This document shows, in pieces, positions 6,432-13,861 of a stretch of 14,373 bases of DNA. Both the position numbers and the translations under genes were made by a program. The DNA is from Candidatus Aphodomonas merdavium (lineage in GTDB: Bacteria; Bacillota; Clostridia; Christensenellales; Aristaeellaceae): contig DVLH01000086.1 in assembly GCA_018715585.1 (NCBI GenBank), positions 1 through 14,373 on the forward strand, given 5' to 3'. The notes beneath the pieces are model-generated. The model had not been told where the DNA came from. It did not search any database and saw nothing but the letters and a program-made list of their open reading frames with translations. Each line of letters opens with the position of its first letter. The first letter of the stretch is position 1.

Positions 6432-7124
6432 GTGCCGGTTGCGGAGGCGTACTTTCTCAAAAATGCGTTGGCAGACGCCGTGCTGCTGGTCTTGGCAGCC
6501 AAATGGCAGGGTGCAAGGGCGCGGCCGGCGCGCATTGCGTTGGCGGCATGCTTCGGGGCGCTTTGCGCGCTTGTCTGTGCCGCCCTGGGCGGTTTTTTCG
6601 CCACCATTTGGGCAAAGGCGCTGGTAAGCCTGGGGGTCATATGCATCGGAATCGGGCTGAATGCGTCCGCGTTGATGGCGCTTTGGCTGGGCGCGCTGCT
6701 TTTTGGCGGAGGCTACCGCCTGGGATTGCCGCTGGCAGGCTGCTGCCTGCTCGCCTGTGCGGTCTCCCTGCCGCTGCGCTGGCGCAAGGCCGCGCCGCCG
6801 CCGCCCAATGCGTCGCTGACCGTCCGTTCCAGCGGCGCCACCGTGAAATTGGAGGCGATCATCGACAGCGGCTGCCGCGCGGTGGACCCCGGCACGCTTC
6901 ATCCGATCATCGTGCTGCCGGCCAAATCGCTGCCGCCGCCACCGCACGGGCGCACCGTCTATATCCAAACGGCTGCGGGGCGCACGCGCCTTTGCTGTTT
7001 TACGCCGGACCTTGTGCTGCTCAACGGAACGCCCGTGTGCGCCAGCGTCGCCTCCGCGCCGGAAGGAACGCTGCGCTGCGCGCTGGTTCCATGGTCGCTA
7101 TGCGCTGAAAGGAGGAGCGGATGA
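6432..7124 (+). CDS. spoIIGA: Sporulation sigma-E factor processing peptidase
   Basis: Membrane aspartic protease that cleaves the pro-sequence of sigma-E in the mother cell after asymmetric septation. The N terminus (VAEAYFLKNALADAVLLVL) follows the family pattern. Up to five short hydrophobic segments fill residues 9-115, followed by a soluble domain holding the catalytic motif Asp145-Ser-Gly (DSGC, then VDPGTLHP). The family usually has DTGN at this place, so the Asn position is Cys here. At 230 aa it is clearly shorter than the roughly 270-310 aa usual for SpoIIGA; the interval between the membrane part and the DSG motif is compact. The GTG start has GGGAGG 7 nt upstream, and an in-frame stop at 6399-6401 excludes a longer form. 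It overlaps sigE by 4 nt (ATGA). Assignment rests on motif plus gene order. Confidence 0.88.
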   Translation: MPVAEAYFLKNALADAVLLVLAAKWQGARARPARIALAACFGALCALVCAALGGFFATIWAKALVSLGVICIGIGLNASALMALWLGALLFGGGYRLGLPLAGCCLLACAVSLPLRWRKAAPPPPNASLTVRSSGATVKLEAIIDSGCRAVDPGTLHPIIVLPAKSLPPPPHGRTVYIQTAAGRTRLCCFTPDLVLLNGTPVCASVASAPEGTLRCALVPWSLCAERRSG

Positions 7125-7831
7125 AATGGTTTTCCATTTTTTACGATTCTTTGCTTTGTCGTCTCTCCAGGCTGTTTCCCGGCCGGATCGACTATATCGG
7201 CGGCGCAGACGTTCTTCCCGCGCCGTTGTCGCGGGAGGAGGAAGAAAAACTGGTGCAGGAACTCAAGCACAACAGCAGCGCCGTCCGCAACAAGCTGATT
7301 GAGCACAATCTCCGGCTTGTCGCCTTCATCGCCCGCAAGTTTGAAAACACAAACGTCGGCATCGAGGACTTGATCTCCATCGGAACGATCGGGCTGATTA
7401 AAGCCGTCAACACGTTCGACCCTTCCAAGAAAATCAAGCTGGCGACGTATGCGTCGCGCTGCATTGAGAATGAAATCCTCATGTTCCTGCGGCGAAACAG
7501 CAAAACGCGCCAGGATGTCTCCCTCGACGAACCGCTGAGCACCGATTGGGATGGCAATGAGCTACTGCTCTCGGACGTGCTCGGTTCCGACGACGACGAC
7601 GTTTACCGCGTCATTGAAGAGGACGTGGACAGGGAGCTGCTGCGCGATGCGCTCAAAAAGCTTTCCGGGCGCGAACAGCGGATCATGTGCCTGCGCTTTG
7701 GCCTTTCCGGCGGCGAATGCCGCACGCAAAAAGAAGTGGCAGACGAGCTGGGCATTTCGCAAAGCTACATCTCCCGCCTGGAAAAAAGAATCCTGCACCG
7801 GCTGCGCCATGAAATGGCGCGCATGACCTGA
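7121..7831 (+). CDS. sigE: RNA polymerase sporulation sigma-E factor (pro-sigma-E)
   Basis: Mother-cell-specific sigma factor, made as an inactive precursor. The 236 aa align with B. subtilis sigma-E (239 aa) from end to end. The first roughly 27 residues are the hydrophobic/amphipathic pro-sequence, and the SpoIIGA cleavage site should lie near RIDYIGG (22-28). Region 2 (about 55-125) contains NLRLVAFIARKFENT, EDLISIGTIGLIKAVNTF and LATYASRCIENEILMFLRR, the core-binding and -10-recognising segments. Region 4 (about 176-232) ends with the helix-turn-helix TQKEVADELGISQSYISRL, which reads the -35. AAAGGAGG at 7108-7115 gives a strong ribosome site inside the end of spoIIGA. The overlap with spoIIGA couples enzyme and substrate. 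Sequence similarity across both regions makes this call very secure. Confidence 0.98.
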   Translation: MKWFSIFYDSLLCRLSRLFPGRIDYIGGADVLPAPLSREEEEKLVQELKHNSSAVRNKLIEHNLRLVAFIARKFENTNVGIEDLISIGTIGLIKAVNTFDPSKKIKLATYASRCIENEILMFLRRNSKTRQDVSLDEPLSTDWDGNELLLSDVLGSDDDDVYRVIEEDVDRELLRDALKKLSGREQRIMCLRFGLSGGECRTQKEVADELGISQSYISRLEKRILHRLRHEMARMT

Positions 7832-7833
7832 AT

Positions 7834-7862
7834 GTATAACGCTGCGCTCCGGCGGCAATACT
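7834..7862 (+). promoter_or_regulatory. Candidate sigma-F (forespore) promoter of sigG
   Basis: GTATA (7834-7838) matches the sigma-F -35 (GywTA). GGCAATACT (7854-7862) matches the sigma-F -10 (GGnrAnAnT), with a 15-nt spacer. The final consensus A/T is G here. It sits just after the sigE stop and 33 nt before the sigG ATG. In B. subtilis sigG is transcribed by sigma-F, so both position and sequence fit. Confidence 0.65.
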
Positions 7863-7895
7863 GCTTTTGTTGATTCGTCCGCACGGAGGGAAGAA

Positions 7896-8669
7896 ATGCC
7901 GATTCATAAAGTAGAAATCTGCGGAGTGGATACCTCGACCCTGCCGGTTCTTACGAATGAACGCATGCGCGAACTGTTCCCGCTTGTCCACGGCGGGGAC
8001 AAAAGAGCCCGGGAAGAATTTATCCGCGGGAACCTTCGCCTTGTATTAAGCGTTATTCAGCGCTTTGCTGGGCGCGGGGAAAACGCGGACGACCTTTTCC
8101 AGGTAGGCTGCATCGGGCTGATGAAAGCGCTGGACAATTTTGACGTGACGCAAAACGTGCGCTTTTCCACCTATGCCGTACCGATGATTATCGGCGAGAT
8201 CCGCCGCTACCTGCGCGATAACAACGCCATCCGCGTCAGCCGTTCGCTGCGCGATACGGCTTATAAAGCGCTGCAAGCGCGGGAAAAATTGACGGCAAAA
8301 ACAGGCAAGGAGCCGACGATGACGGAGCTTGCCGCCGCCATGGAGCTGCCCAGGGAAGAAGTCGTCTTTGCGCTGGAAGCCATTCAGGATCCCGTCTCCC
8401 TCTTTGAACCCGTCATGGGCGAGGGAGGGGACGCCGTCTGCGTGATGGACCAGGTGAAGGATGAAAAAGAAAGCGACGCCGCCTGGCTGGAAGGCATTGC
8501 GCTCAAGGAAGCGATGAACCGCCTGACGGAACGCGAGCGGAAAATCCTGCGCATGCGCTTTTTTGAAGGGCGGACGCAGATTGAGGTTGCCTCCGAGGTC
8601 GGTATCTCGCAGGCGCAGGTTTCCCGCCTGGAGAAAAACGCGCTGCAGCACTTGCGCAAATATGTTTAA
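7896..8669 (+). CDS. sigG: RNA polymerase sporulation sigma-G factor
   Basis: Late forespore sigma factor. The 257 aa align throughout with B. subtilis sigma-G (260 aa). The diagnostic N-terminal block KVEICGVDTSTLPVLTN (5-21) is specific to sigma-G. Region 2 (about 44-115) has GNLRLVLSVIQRF, DDLFQVGCIGLMKALDNFD and RFSTYAVPMIIGEIRRYLRD. Region 3 spans about 118-175. Region 4 (205-250) ends in TQIEVASEVGISQAQVSRLE. The double Glu at 154-155 matches the position (Glu156) linked to SpoIIAB binding in B. subtilis. Position 44 is Arg where B. subtilis has Asn45, a residue tied to anti-sigma CsfB/Gin recognition, as I recall it. GGAGGG at 7885-7890 sets the ATG. The gene lies 64 nt after sigE with its own promoter and terminator, as expected for a forespore gene behind a predivisional one. 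Confidence 0.98.
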   Translation: MPIHKVEICGVDTSTLPVLTNERMRELFPLVHGGDKRAREEFIRGNLRLVLSVIQRFAGRGENADDLFQVGCIGLMKALDNFDVTQNVRFSTYAVPMIIGEIRRYLRDNNAIRVSRSLRDTAYKALQAREKLTAKTGKEPTMTELAAAMELPREEVVFALEAIQDPVSLFEPVMGEGGDAVCVMDQVKDEKESDAAWLEGIALKEAMNRLTERERKILRMRFFEGRTQIEVASEVGISQAQVSRLEKNALQHLRKYV

Positions 8670-8701
8670 TGGATGCTGCCGCCACAAAATTCCGGCGCCT
8701 T

Positions 8702-8755
8702 GCGCGCAGGAAAAGCGCTTTTCCCCTCGCTTTTCCTGCGCGCTCTTTCTTTTTA
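8702..8755 (+). terminator. Rho-independent terminator after sigG
   Basis: A perfect 16-bp inverted repeat (8702-8717 with 8728-8743) around a 10-nt loop is followed by a T-rich run (TCTTTCTTTTT, 8744-8754). It lies 32 nt past the sigG stop codon and closes the sporulation cluster. It should separate sigG from tspO. Confidence 0.93.
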
Positions 8756-8792
8756 AAAGCATGGAAAAACCCGGCCGCCGCGCGTGCAAGGC

Positions 8793-8819
8793 ATAACTGG
8801 GCGGCCGCGCGCATATACT
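8793..8819 (+). promoter_or_regulatory. Possible sigma-E-type promoter of tspO
   Basis: ATA (8793-8795), a 16-nt spacer and CATATACT (8812-8819) match the sigma-E pattern (ATA, 16 nt, CATACAnT) with one mismatch in the -10. The only sigma-A reading, TATACT at 8814-8819, has no recognisable -35. The start of tspO is 16 nt downstream of the -10. The motif is short, so chance matching is a real possibility. Confidence 0.35.
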
Positions 8820-8835
8820 GTGGCCGGGTGATTTT

Positions 8836-9318
8836 ATGAAAACAAAGCTAAAACTGCAATGGAAACCCCTTTTGCTCTGTATCGCGCTCCCGCTGGCGGT
8901 GGGCGGTATTTCCGCGCTGCTGACGCACGGCGCAATGGCGGATTTCCAAGCGCTCCGCCAACCCCCGCTCTCTCCGCCGGGCTGGTTATTCCCGGCCGTC
9001 TGGACGGCGCTGTACACGCTCATGGGCGTTTCTTCTTTTCTTGTGCTTGTCTCCGGCGCGCCGCAGGAACAGGTCCGCACGGCGCTGTTTTTTTACGGCG
9101 CCCAGCTGCTGTTAAACTTTGTTTGGCCGCTCCTTTTCTTCCTTGCAAAAGCGTACCTGTTTGCGTTTTTCTGGCTGTTGGCGCTCTTTGTGCTGGTTGC
9201 CGTCACCTTGGTACGGTTTGGCCGCATTCAAAAAGCAGCCGGATGGCTGCTTTTGCCCTACCTGGTTTGGACAGCGTTCGCATTGTACCTTAACCTGGGC
9301 ATCTATCTGCTAAATTGA
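8836..9318 (+). CDS. tspO: TspO/MBR family tryptophan-rich membrane protein
   Basis: Small integral membrane protein of the TspO/peripheral benzodiazepine receptor family, which binds porphyrins and sterol-like ligands and acts in stress and tetrapyrrole handling in bacteria. The 160 aa match the family length. Five membrane helices are visible at about 11-31, 50-70, 84-104, 106-126 and 133-155. Signature pieces are PPLSPPGWLFP (43-53), VWTALYTLMG (55-64), QLLLNFVWPLLFF (90-102, with the conserved Asn94 and Trp97) and PYLVWTAFALYLN (141-153). The start has only a weak ribosome site (GGGTGA about 4 nt upstream). It lies between the sigG terminator and the 3' end of rodA on the other strand, with 6 nt between stop codons. 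The physiological ligand here is unknown. Confidence 0.93.
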   Translation: MKTKLKLQWKPLLLCIALPLAVGGISALLTHGAMADFQALRQPPLSPPGWLFPAVWTALYTLMGVSSFLVLVSGAPQEQVRTALFFYGAQLLLNFVWPLLFFLAKAYLFAFFWLLALFVLVAVTLVRFGRIQKAAGWLLLPYLVWTAFALYLNLGIYLLN

Positions 9319-9324
9319 CAACGT

Positions 9325-10560
9325 TCAACCGATATGCCGCGCACCGCGGCGCGTCGGCCGCTTCGACAGCAGGACCGCTTCGTCCGCTGCGTTCATGCGC
9401 GTTTGCGGTTTTCGCAGCGTAATGTTTAACACCAGCCCAACGCCGCCCATGTTTGCAATCAGGTTGGAACCCCCATAGCTTAAAAAGGGCAAAGGGATGC
9501 CCATCACCGGCATGACGCCAATCGTCATGCCGATGTTATAAAAGGCGTGAAAGAAAATCATCATCGTAAAGCCGACGATAACAAGGCGGGCAAACTTATC
9601 ATAGGTATTAATGGCCAGCGACAGCAGGCGGTAAATCATCAGCAGGTACAGCACCATTACAATGCTGCAGCCGATAAACCCCATCGTCTCGCCGATGGAG
9701 GAGAAAATAAAATCCGTGTGGTCCTGCGGCACATAGTTCAGCGCGGAGTAGGTGCCGTCCTTAAAGAGGCCCACCCCGTGCAGCCCGCCGTTGCCGATAG
9801 CCGTCTTGGAGTTGGTGGCCTGATAAATGGAGTCGGACGAGGCCATTTCCGGGTTGAAGAAGCCCAGCAAGCGGTCATAGCGGTAAGAGCCCGTCGCACG
9901 CCAATACAGCACCACCGGCACAATCGCCGCAGCGCCCGCGCCCACGATGCCGAGCACCAGCTTGAGGCTGATGCCGCTCATGATCATCATCGCGCCGTAA
10001 ATGGCGATGAACACCATGACCGTGCCCAATTCACCCTGTGCAAAAATCAGGATGACCGGCAGCCCCATCAAAACCGCCATCGTTGCAAATTCCCGGAAAT
10101 TCTGCACCGGGTTTTCCTTGCGCGAAAAGAACTTTGCCAGATGCAAAATGGCCGCCAACTTTGCAAACTCCGACGGCTGCAGCATGTAGCCGGAAAAGAG
10201 CGAAAACCACCCCGTCACGCCCGAGGTTGTCGATCCCGTCACGAGCACCATCGCCAGCAGCGCCAAAGAAGCAAGATAGAGGATATCCGAAAACTTTTGA
10301 AAAAAGCGGTAGCTGATCGCCATCATGCCGGCAATCGCAATGGGGCTGACAAGCAAAAACAGGCCCTGCCTTTTGCCGTAGTAGGAGCTCGTGATGCGCG
10401 CAAGCAGCGTATCGACGGGCAGCGTTTCGCCCGTATAGCTGTACGTCGCCACCGTAATGGCCAGCACGCCAAAGGCGGCCAGCGCATAGGTGATCAGCAG
10501 CAGCGGGATGTCAAAATGCTGTCTGGCTTTGCGGTTGACGACGGCGGTATTGCGGTTCAT
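9325..10560 (-). CDS. rodA: Rod-shape SEDS glycosyltransferase
   Basis: Multispanning lipid II polymerase (SEDS family) that works with PBP2 in lateral wall synthesis. The 411 aa contain about ten hydrophobic segments. Family landmarks include LQPSEFAKLAAI (127-138), NYVPQDHTDFIFSSIGE (275-291) with the likely catalytic Asp283, and GMTIGVMPVMGIPLPFLSYG with GS (344-365). RodA rather than FtsW or SpoVE is inferred from its place behind mreD, mrdA and a minD-like gene. Two usually conserved spots differ: the common GAxRW motif reads GVTGW here (114-118), and the common PDLGT motif reads GELGT (176-180). AAGGAGGGG just ahead and a 4-nt overlap with the minD-like gene fix the ATG. No terminator is visible between this gene and the convergent tspO. 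Confidence 0.9.
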   Translation of the reverse strand: MNRNTAVVNRKARQHFDIPLLLITYALAAFGVLAITVATYSYTGETLPVDTLLARITSSYYGKRQGLFLLVSPIAIAGMMAISYRFFQKFSDILYLASLALLAMVLVTGSTTSGVTGWFSLFSGYMLQPSEFAKLAAILHLAKFFSRKENPVQNFREFATMAVLMGLPVILIFAQGELGTVMVFIAIYGAMMIMSGISLKLVLGIVGAGAAAIVPVVLYWRATGSYRYDRLLGFFNPEMASSDSIYQATNSKTAIGNGGLHGVGLFKDGTYSALNYVPQDHTDFIFSSIGETMGFIGCSIVMVLYLLMIYRLLSLAINTYDKFARLVIVGFTMMIFFHAFYNIGMTIGVMPVMGIPLPFLSYGGSNLIANMGGVGLVLNITLRKPQTRMNAADEAVLLSKRPTRRGARHIG

Positions 10561-11360
10561 CTGCCCCTCCTTTTCTTCCAGAACGGTTTACGCTCTTTTT
10601 CCGTTTCGGCCTGCGGCTGTGCCGCTTCCCAATCCCATAGCTTTGCCGCTGGGTTTTCCATGCGCTCCAGCGCATTTTTTACGCCCATCGCCGCAGGGCT
10701 TTCGCCCAAGAGCGGCTTTTTGCTCAGCCATGCGCGCATGGCCTGTTCATCCTCCGGAACCACGCCGCAAAGCGGCATATCCAGCACCTGCGCGCAGGTT
10801 TGCGGCGCATATTGCAGCCCTTCGCGCACCCAGCGCGCGCAGATACGGTTTACAAGCAGCAGTGGCGCTTGGCCGTCCAGCCGCTGCCACAGGCCCGCCG
10901 CGCGTTCCACGCAGCGGATCGCCGCATCGTCCGGCGTTGTCACCGCCACCGCCTGGGACCCGCAAGCCGCCGCCGCAGAAAATCCGCGGCCAATGCCGCC
11001 CGCCGTGTCCAGCAGCACCCAGTCGAACGCCTCTCGCAGCTCGTCTACAACGTGCCGAAGCCCCTCTTCATCCAGCGTTTCGCTGTCGCGCACCTGGCGC
11101 GCGGCCAGCAGGCGCATCTCCCCCGGCGCTTTCACCAGCGCCTGGCGCGCGCTGCACAAGCCGTCCAGCACGTCGCCCAGGTCAAACGCCACGCGGCTTT
11201 CCACGCCCAGCGCCATGTCCAGCCCACGCATGCCCGTGTTCAAATCCACCAGCGCAACGCGCTTGCCCTCCGACGCCAGATGTGCACCAAACGCCGCCGT
11301 CAGCAGCGTGCGCCCTACGCCTCCCTTGCCGGAAAAAAGCGCCAAACACTGCCCGCTCAT
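10557..11360 (-). CDS. MinD-like ATPase with altered nucleotide-binding residues
   Basis: Deviant-Walker-A (ParA/MinD class) protein of 267 aa, most like MinD through GMRGLDMALGVESRVAFDLG and LVNRI. MinD normally dimerises on ATP at the membrane and places the division inhibitor MinC. The Walker A reads SGKGGVGRT (10-18): the signature Lys12 is kept, but the P-loop lysine is Arg17. In the switch I motif (usually VDxDIGLRNLD) the first Asp39 is kept and the second, thought to act in hydrolysis, is Asn41. Asp118 of switch II is kept. The C terminus (KPFWKKRRGR) is short, basic and aromatic and could be a reduced membrane-targeting helix. The gene overlaps mrdA and rodA by 4 nt each and has no clear ribosome site of its own. 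No minC or minE adjoins it, so calling it functional MinD would be unsafe. Confidence 0.82.
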   Translation of the reverse strand: MSGQCLALFSGKGGVGRTLLTAAFGAHLASEGKRVALVDLNTGMRGLDMALGVESRVAFDLGDVLDGLCSARQALVKAPGEMRLLAARQVRDSETLDEEGLRHVVDELREAFDWVLLDTAGGIGRGFSAAAACGSQAVAVTTPDDAAIRCVERAAGLWQRLDGQAPLLLVNRICARWVREGLQYAPQTCAQVLDMPLCGVVPEDEQAMRAWLSKKPLLGESPAAMGVKNALERMENPAAKLWDWEAAQPQAETEKERKPFWKKRRGR

Positions 11361-13861
11361 TGCGCCAAAGCGTTGGGCGCGGGCAAAATGGCCGGTTCCT
11401 CTTCGACGTTGGAGTCGATGTAATACTCCAGAACCGTCTTGGCCGCCTCCGCCGAACGTGCTCCGGAATAGCCGTAGGGCACATAAACCACAACGGCAAT
11501 TTCCGGTTCATCCTTGGGATAGAAACAGACGAACCAGGAATTGTTTTCCAAGTCCAGCTCGCTTTTTTCTGCCGTTCCCGTTTTGCCGCACAGCTGCGCC
11601 AGCTGCTCGGACGACCAATCGCGGAAGTAATCGTCCGCCGTGCCGCCTTCGTCGACGACGCCCGCCATGCCTTCCTTGATGTAAGGGATATACTCGCCGA
11701 TTTCCTGCGAAAGATCATTGACGAGCGCGGGCTCGTCGAAGGAATTGACGACGTTGCCTTCGGCGTCGATGATGCTGTCGATCAGCTGCACATCGTAGAC
11801 ATAACCGCCGTTGGCCACGGCGACAATATAGCGCGCCATGGCGATGGGCGTAATCGTCGTAATGGACTGGCCGATGGCCGTCTGGATGGTGTAGCTGCCG
11901 CCCCATTTGATCTCGTTCAGCGCCAGGAAGATATCCGTGACGACTTCCGCCTTCCAAACCATCTCCATCGACATGCCCAGCTCTTCCATCAGGATGGGAC
12001 GAATGGAGGCAACCCACTCCGTCTGCGCCGTGTTAACCGCCATGTCCATCAGCGATTTAATGCACGTGTCCAAGCGCTCGTCTGAGTATTCATAGCCGTA
12101 TTTTTCTGCAATTTTATTTAAGTGCTTCTTGATGGAATTCTTCACCTGCACAGGGTACCAGGTATCCTGATCGCTGCCCGTGATTGGCCGCGTGGGGTCG
12201 TACAGCGACGTCTGGCTGCCGACGACGCTGGTGGATTCGCCCGGCAGGTCAATGTTCGTTTTGCTCGTGAGCCCAAGCTTTGCGGCGTATTGGTAAAGCT
12301 TTTCGCCGTCCGCGCCCAGGCGGCTTGCAATCGTATAGAAGAAATAGTTGCAGGAGTTTTTCAGACCCTCAACAATCGTCTGATCGGCGTGGCGGCTGAT
12401 CAGGTGGATATTAATCCAGCACTTCGGTGGGTTTGTATCGTCATATTCGGTAAAATATCCGCCGTCGGAAATCTTCTCCGTTACAGTCAACTCGCCGTTT
12501 GCCAGCGCCGCCAGCGCCGTACACATTTTAAAGACGGAACCGGGCGTATCCGCAGCGGCGATGGCGTTGTTATACAGCGGGTTGCGGCCATCCAGCAGCA
12601 GGCGTTCGCGCTGCTCGTCGGTCATACCGATGATAAACAAATTGGGATCATAGTTGGGAAAACTCGCCATTGCCTTAACACGGCACTGCATATCCAGCAC
12701 AACGATGGCACCGTTTTCCGCCAGGTGCAAGTCCCTGTCGTTGGCCGTATATTCCATGAGCGCTTCTTTGTTTTCCTCCAACCACGTGCCATTAACAAGC
12801 CGCTTTTCTTCAAAATCGCGGATAGAGTTGACAAGGTCGGACAGCGCTTCTTCCGTCACCGCCTGCAGGCCCGAATCAATCGTCAATTTCACCGTATTGC
12901 CGTCCGTGGGGTCCGTATGGGAAAGCGTGCGGATCTGGTTGCCGGAACGGTCCACCTCCACGATGGAGTATCCTTGGCGCAGCGAAGAGTTGGGCGTCAG
13001 CCAATCCTCCATGGAAGCTTCCACACCGTCCAGGCCAATCGTATCCGAGCGCTTATATCCCTTCTCCAGATAGGTTTGAATTTGCGATTCCGATTGCATC
13101 TTGCCCGTATATCCCAGGATATGGCAGGCAAGCGTCCCTTTGGGATAGACGCGCTGGTTTTCCACGGCGACGGAGATGCCGTCGAGCGTAATCAGGCGCG
13201 TTTCGATTTTAATAACGGACGACCAGCTCACATCCTCCGCCAACACGATCGGCACGGAGTTAAACGCGTTCATCTGCATTTCCTGCCAGACGGAAAGCAC
13301 CTGCAGCTTGTCCTCCAAGGTGAGCTTGTCTTCCTCGGGAAAGTCCGCGTCGATCTCGTTGATCATGTAGTTATAGCAAAGCCTGTCGTAAATATCGTTG
13401 ACGTCATAGCTGGTAACGTAAAAGTTGGAACGGAACATCGACTCGCGGGCTGCGGCGACGCTCTCGCTTGTGGTGCCCGTGTCAAAATACCATGTGCCAT
13501 CCTCCGCCGGCTTGAGGTAAAAATCGAACCCCACTTCGATTCCATCCTCCTTGAGGATTTGAATGACCTCCCAAATGGCCTTGGAGTAGGCCCCGTTCTG
13601 CTCGCGCCCGCTGGAAGGTTCGCGGTAAAATTCGATGTTGTAAATCTTTTTATCATAGGCCAGCAGCGTGCCGTTCACGTCCAGGATCTGGCCCCGGGAA
13701 CCGCGCTCATAAATGGTTTTGGTCATCATCGATTCCGCCTCCGCGCCGTAATCGTCCGCGCCGCGAATCTGCAAATCGGCCAGCGAATAAAACAGCAGCG
13801 CAAATGCGCCCGCCACCAGCAGGCCAAAGACCCACAATTTCACTTTATCCTTCGTCTTCAT
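11357..13861 (-). CDS. mrdA: Penicillin-binding protein 2 (elongasome transpeptidase)
   Basis: Class B PBP that crosslinks peptidoglycan with RodA during elongation. The 834 aa begin with a short cytoplasmic basic stretch and one membrane anchor (about 9-31), then the PBP dimerisation/pedestal domain (RGSRGQILDVNG at about 53-64, to about 330). The transpeptidase domain follows with SVFK (Ser442 nucleophile, Lys445), SCN (503-505) and KTGT (760-763). Between SCN and KTG, residues about 553-650 form a charged, helix-rich insertion ahead of GQSITTITP. Inserts of this kind occur in some clostridial PBP2 proteins. The start is ATG at 13861, with GGAGGAGG at 13871-13878; a 48-residue Arg/Lys-rich upstream extension is out-of-frame read-through of the mreD tail. 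It overlaps mreD by 17 nt and the minD-like gene by 4 nt. Confidence 0.95.
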   Translation of the reverse strand: MKTKDKVKLWVFGLLVAGAFALLFYSLADLQIRGADDYGAEAESMMTKTIYERGSRGQILDVNGTLLAYDKKIYNIEFYREPSSGREQNGAYSKAIWEVIQILKEDGIEVGFDFYLKPAEDGTWYFDTGTTSESVAAARESMFRSNFYVTSYDVNDIYDRLCYNYMINEIDADFPEEDKLTLEDKLQVLSVWQEMQMNAFNSVPIVLAEDVSWSSVIKIETRLITLDGISVAVENQRVYPKGTLACHILGYTGKMQSESQIQTYLEKGYKRSDTIGLDGVEASMEDWLTPNSSLRQGYSIVEVDRSGNQIRTLSHTDPTDGNTVKLTIDSGLQAVTEEALSDLVNSIRDFEEKRLVNGTWLEENKEALMEYTANDRDLHLAENGAIVVLDMQCRVKAMASFPNYDPNLFIIGMTDEQRERLLLDGRNPLYNNAIAAADTPGSVFKMCTALAALANGELTVTEKISDGGYFTEYDDTNPPKCWINIHLISRHADQTIVEGLKNSCNYFFYTIASRLGADGEKLYQYAAKLGLTSKTNIDLPGESTSVVGSQTSLYDPTRPITGSDQDTWYPVQVKNSIKKHLNKIAEKYGYEYSDERLDTCIKSLMDMAVNTAQTEWVASIRPILMEELGMSMEMVWKAEVVTDIFLALNEIKWGGSYTIQTAIGQSITTITPIAMARYIVAVANGGYVYDVQLIDSIIDAEGNVVNSFDEPALVNDLSQEIGEYIPYIKEGMAGVVDEGGTADDYFRDWSSEQLAQLCGKTGTAEKSELDLENNSWFVCFYPKDEPEIAVVVYVPYGYSGARSAEAAKTVLEYYIDSNVEEEPAILPAPNALAQ

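Noticed and set aside
8772..8812. Partly complementary GC-rich segments (including GCGGCCGC) ahead of tspO as a second terminator
   Set aside because: Pairing is imperfect and no T-run follows. The sequence is better explained as simple GC-rich spacer around the candidate promoter.
9547..11679. A 710-codon open frame on the plus strand
   Set aside because: It lies wholly antisense to rodA, the minD-like gene and the end of mrdA, all of which have strong family matches. Its translation is Arg/His/Gln/Pro/Ser-rich without domains, a usual by-product of GC-rich codon use.
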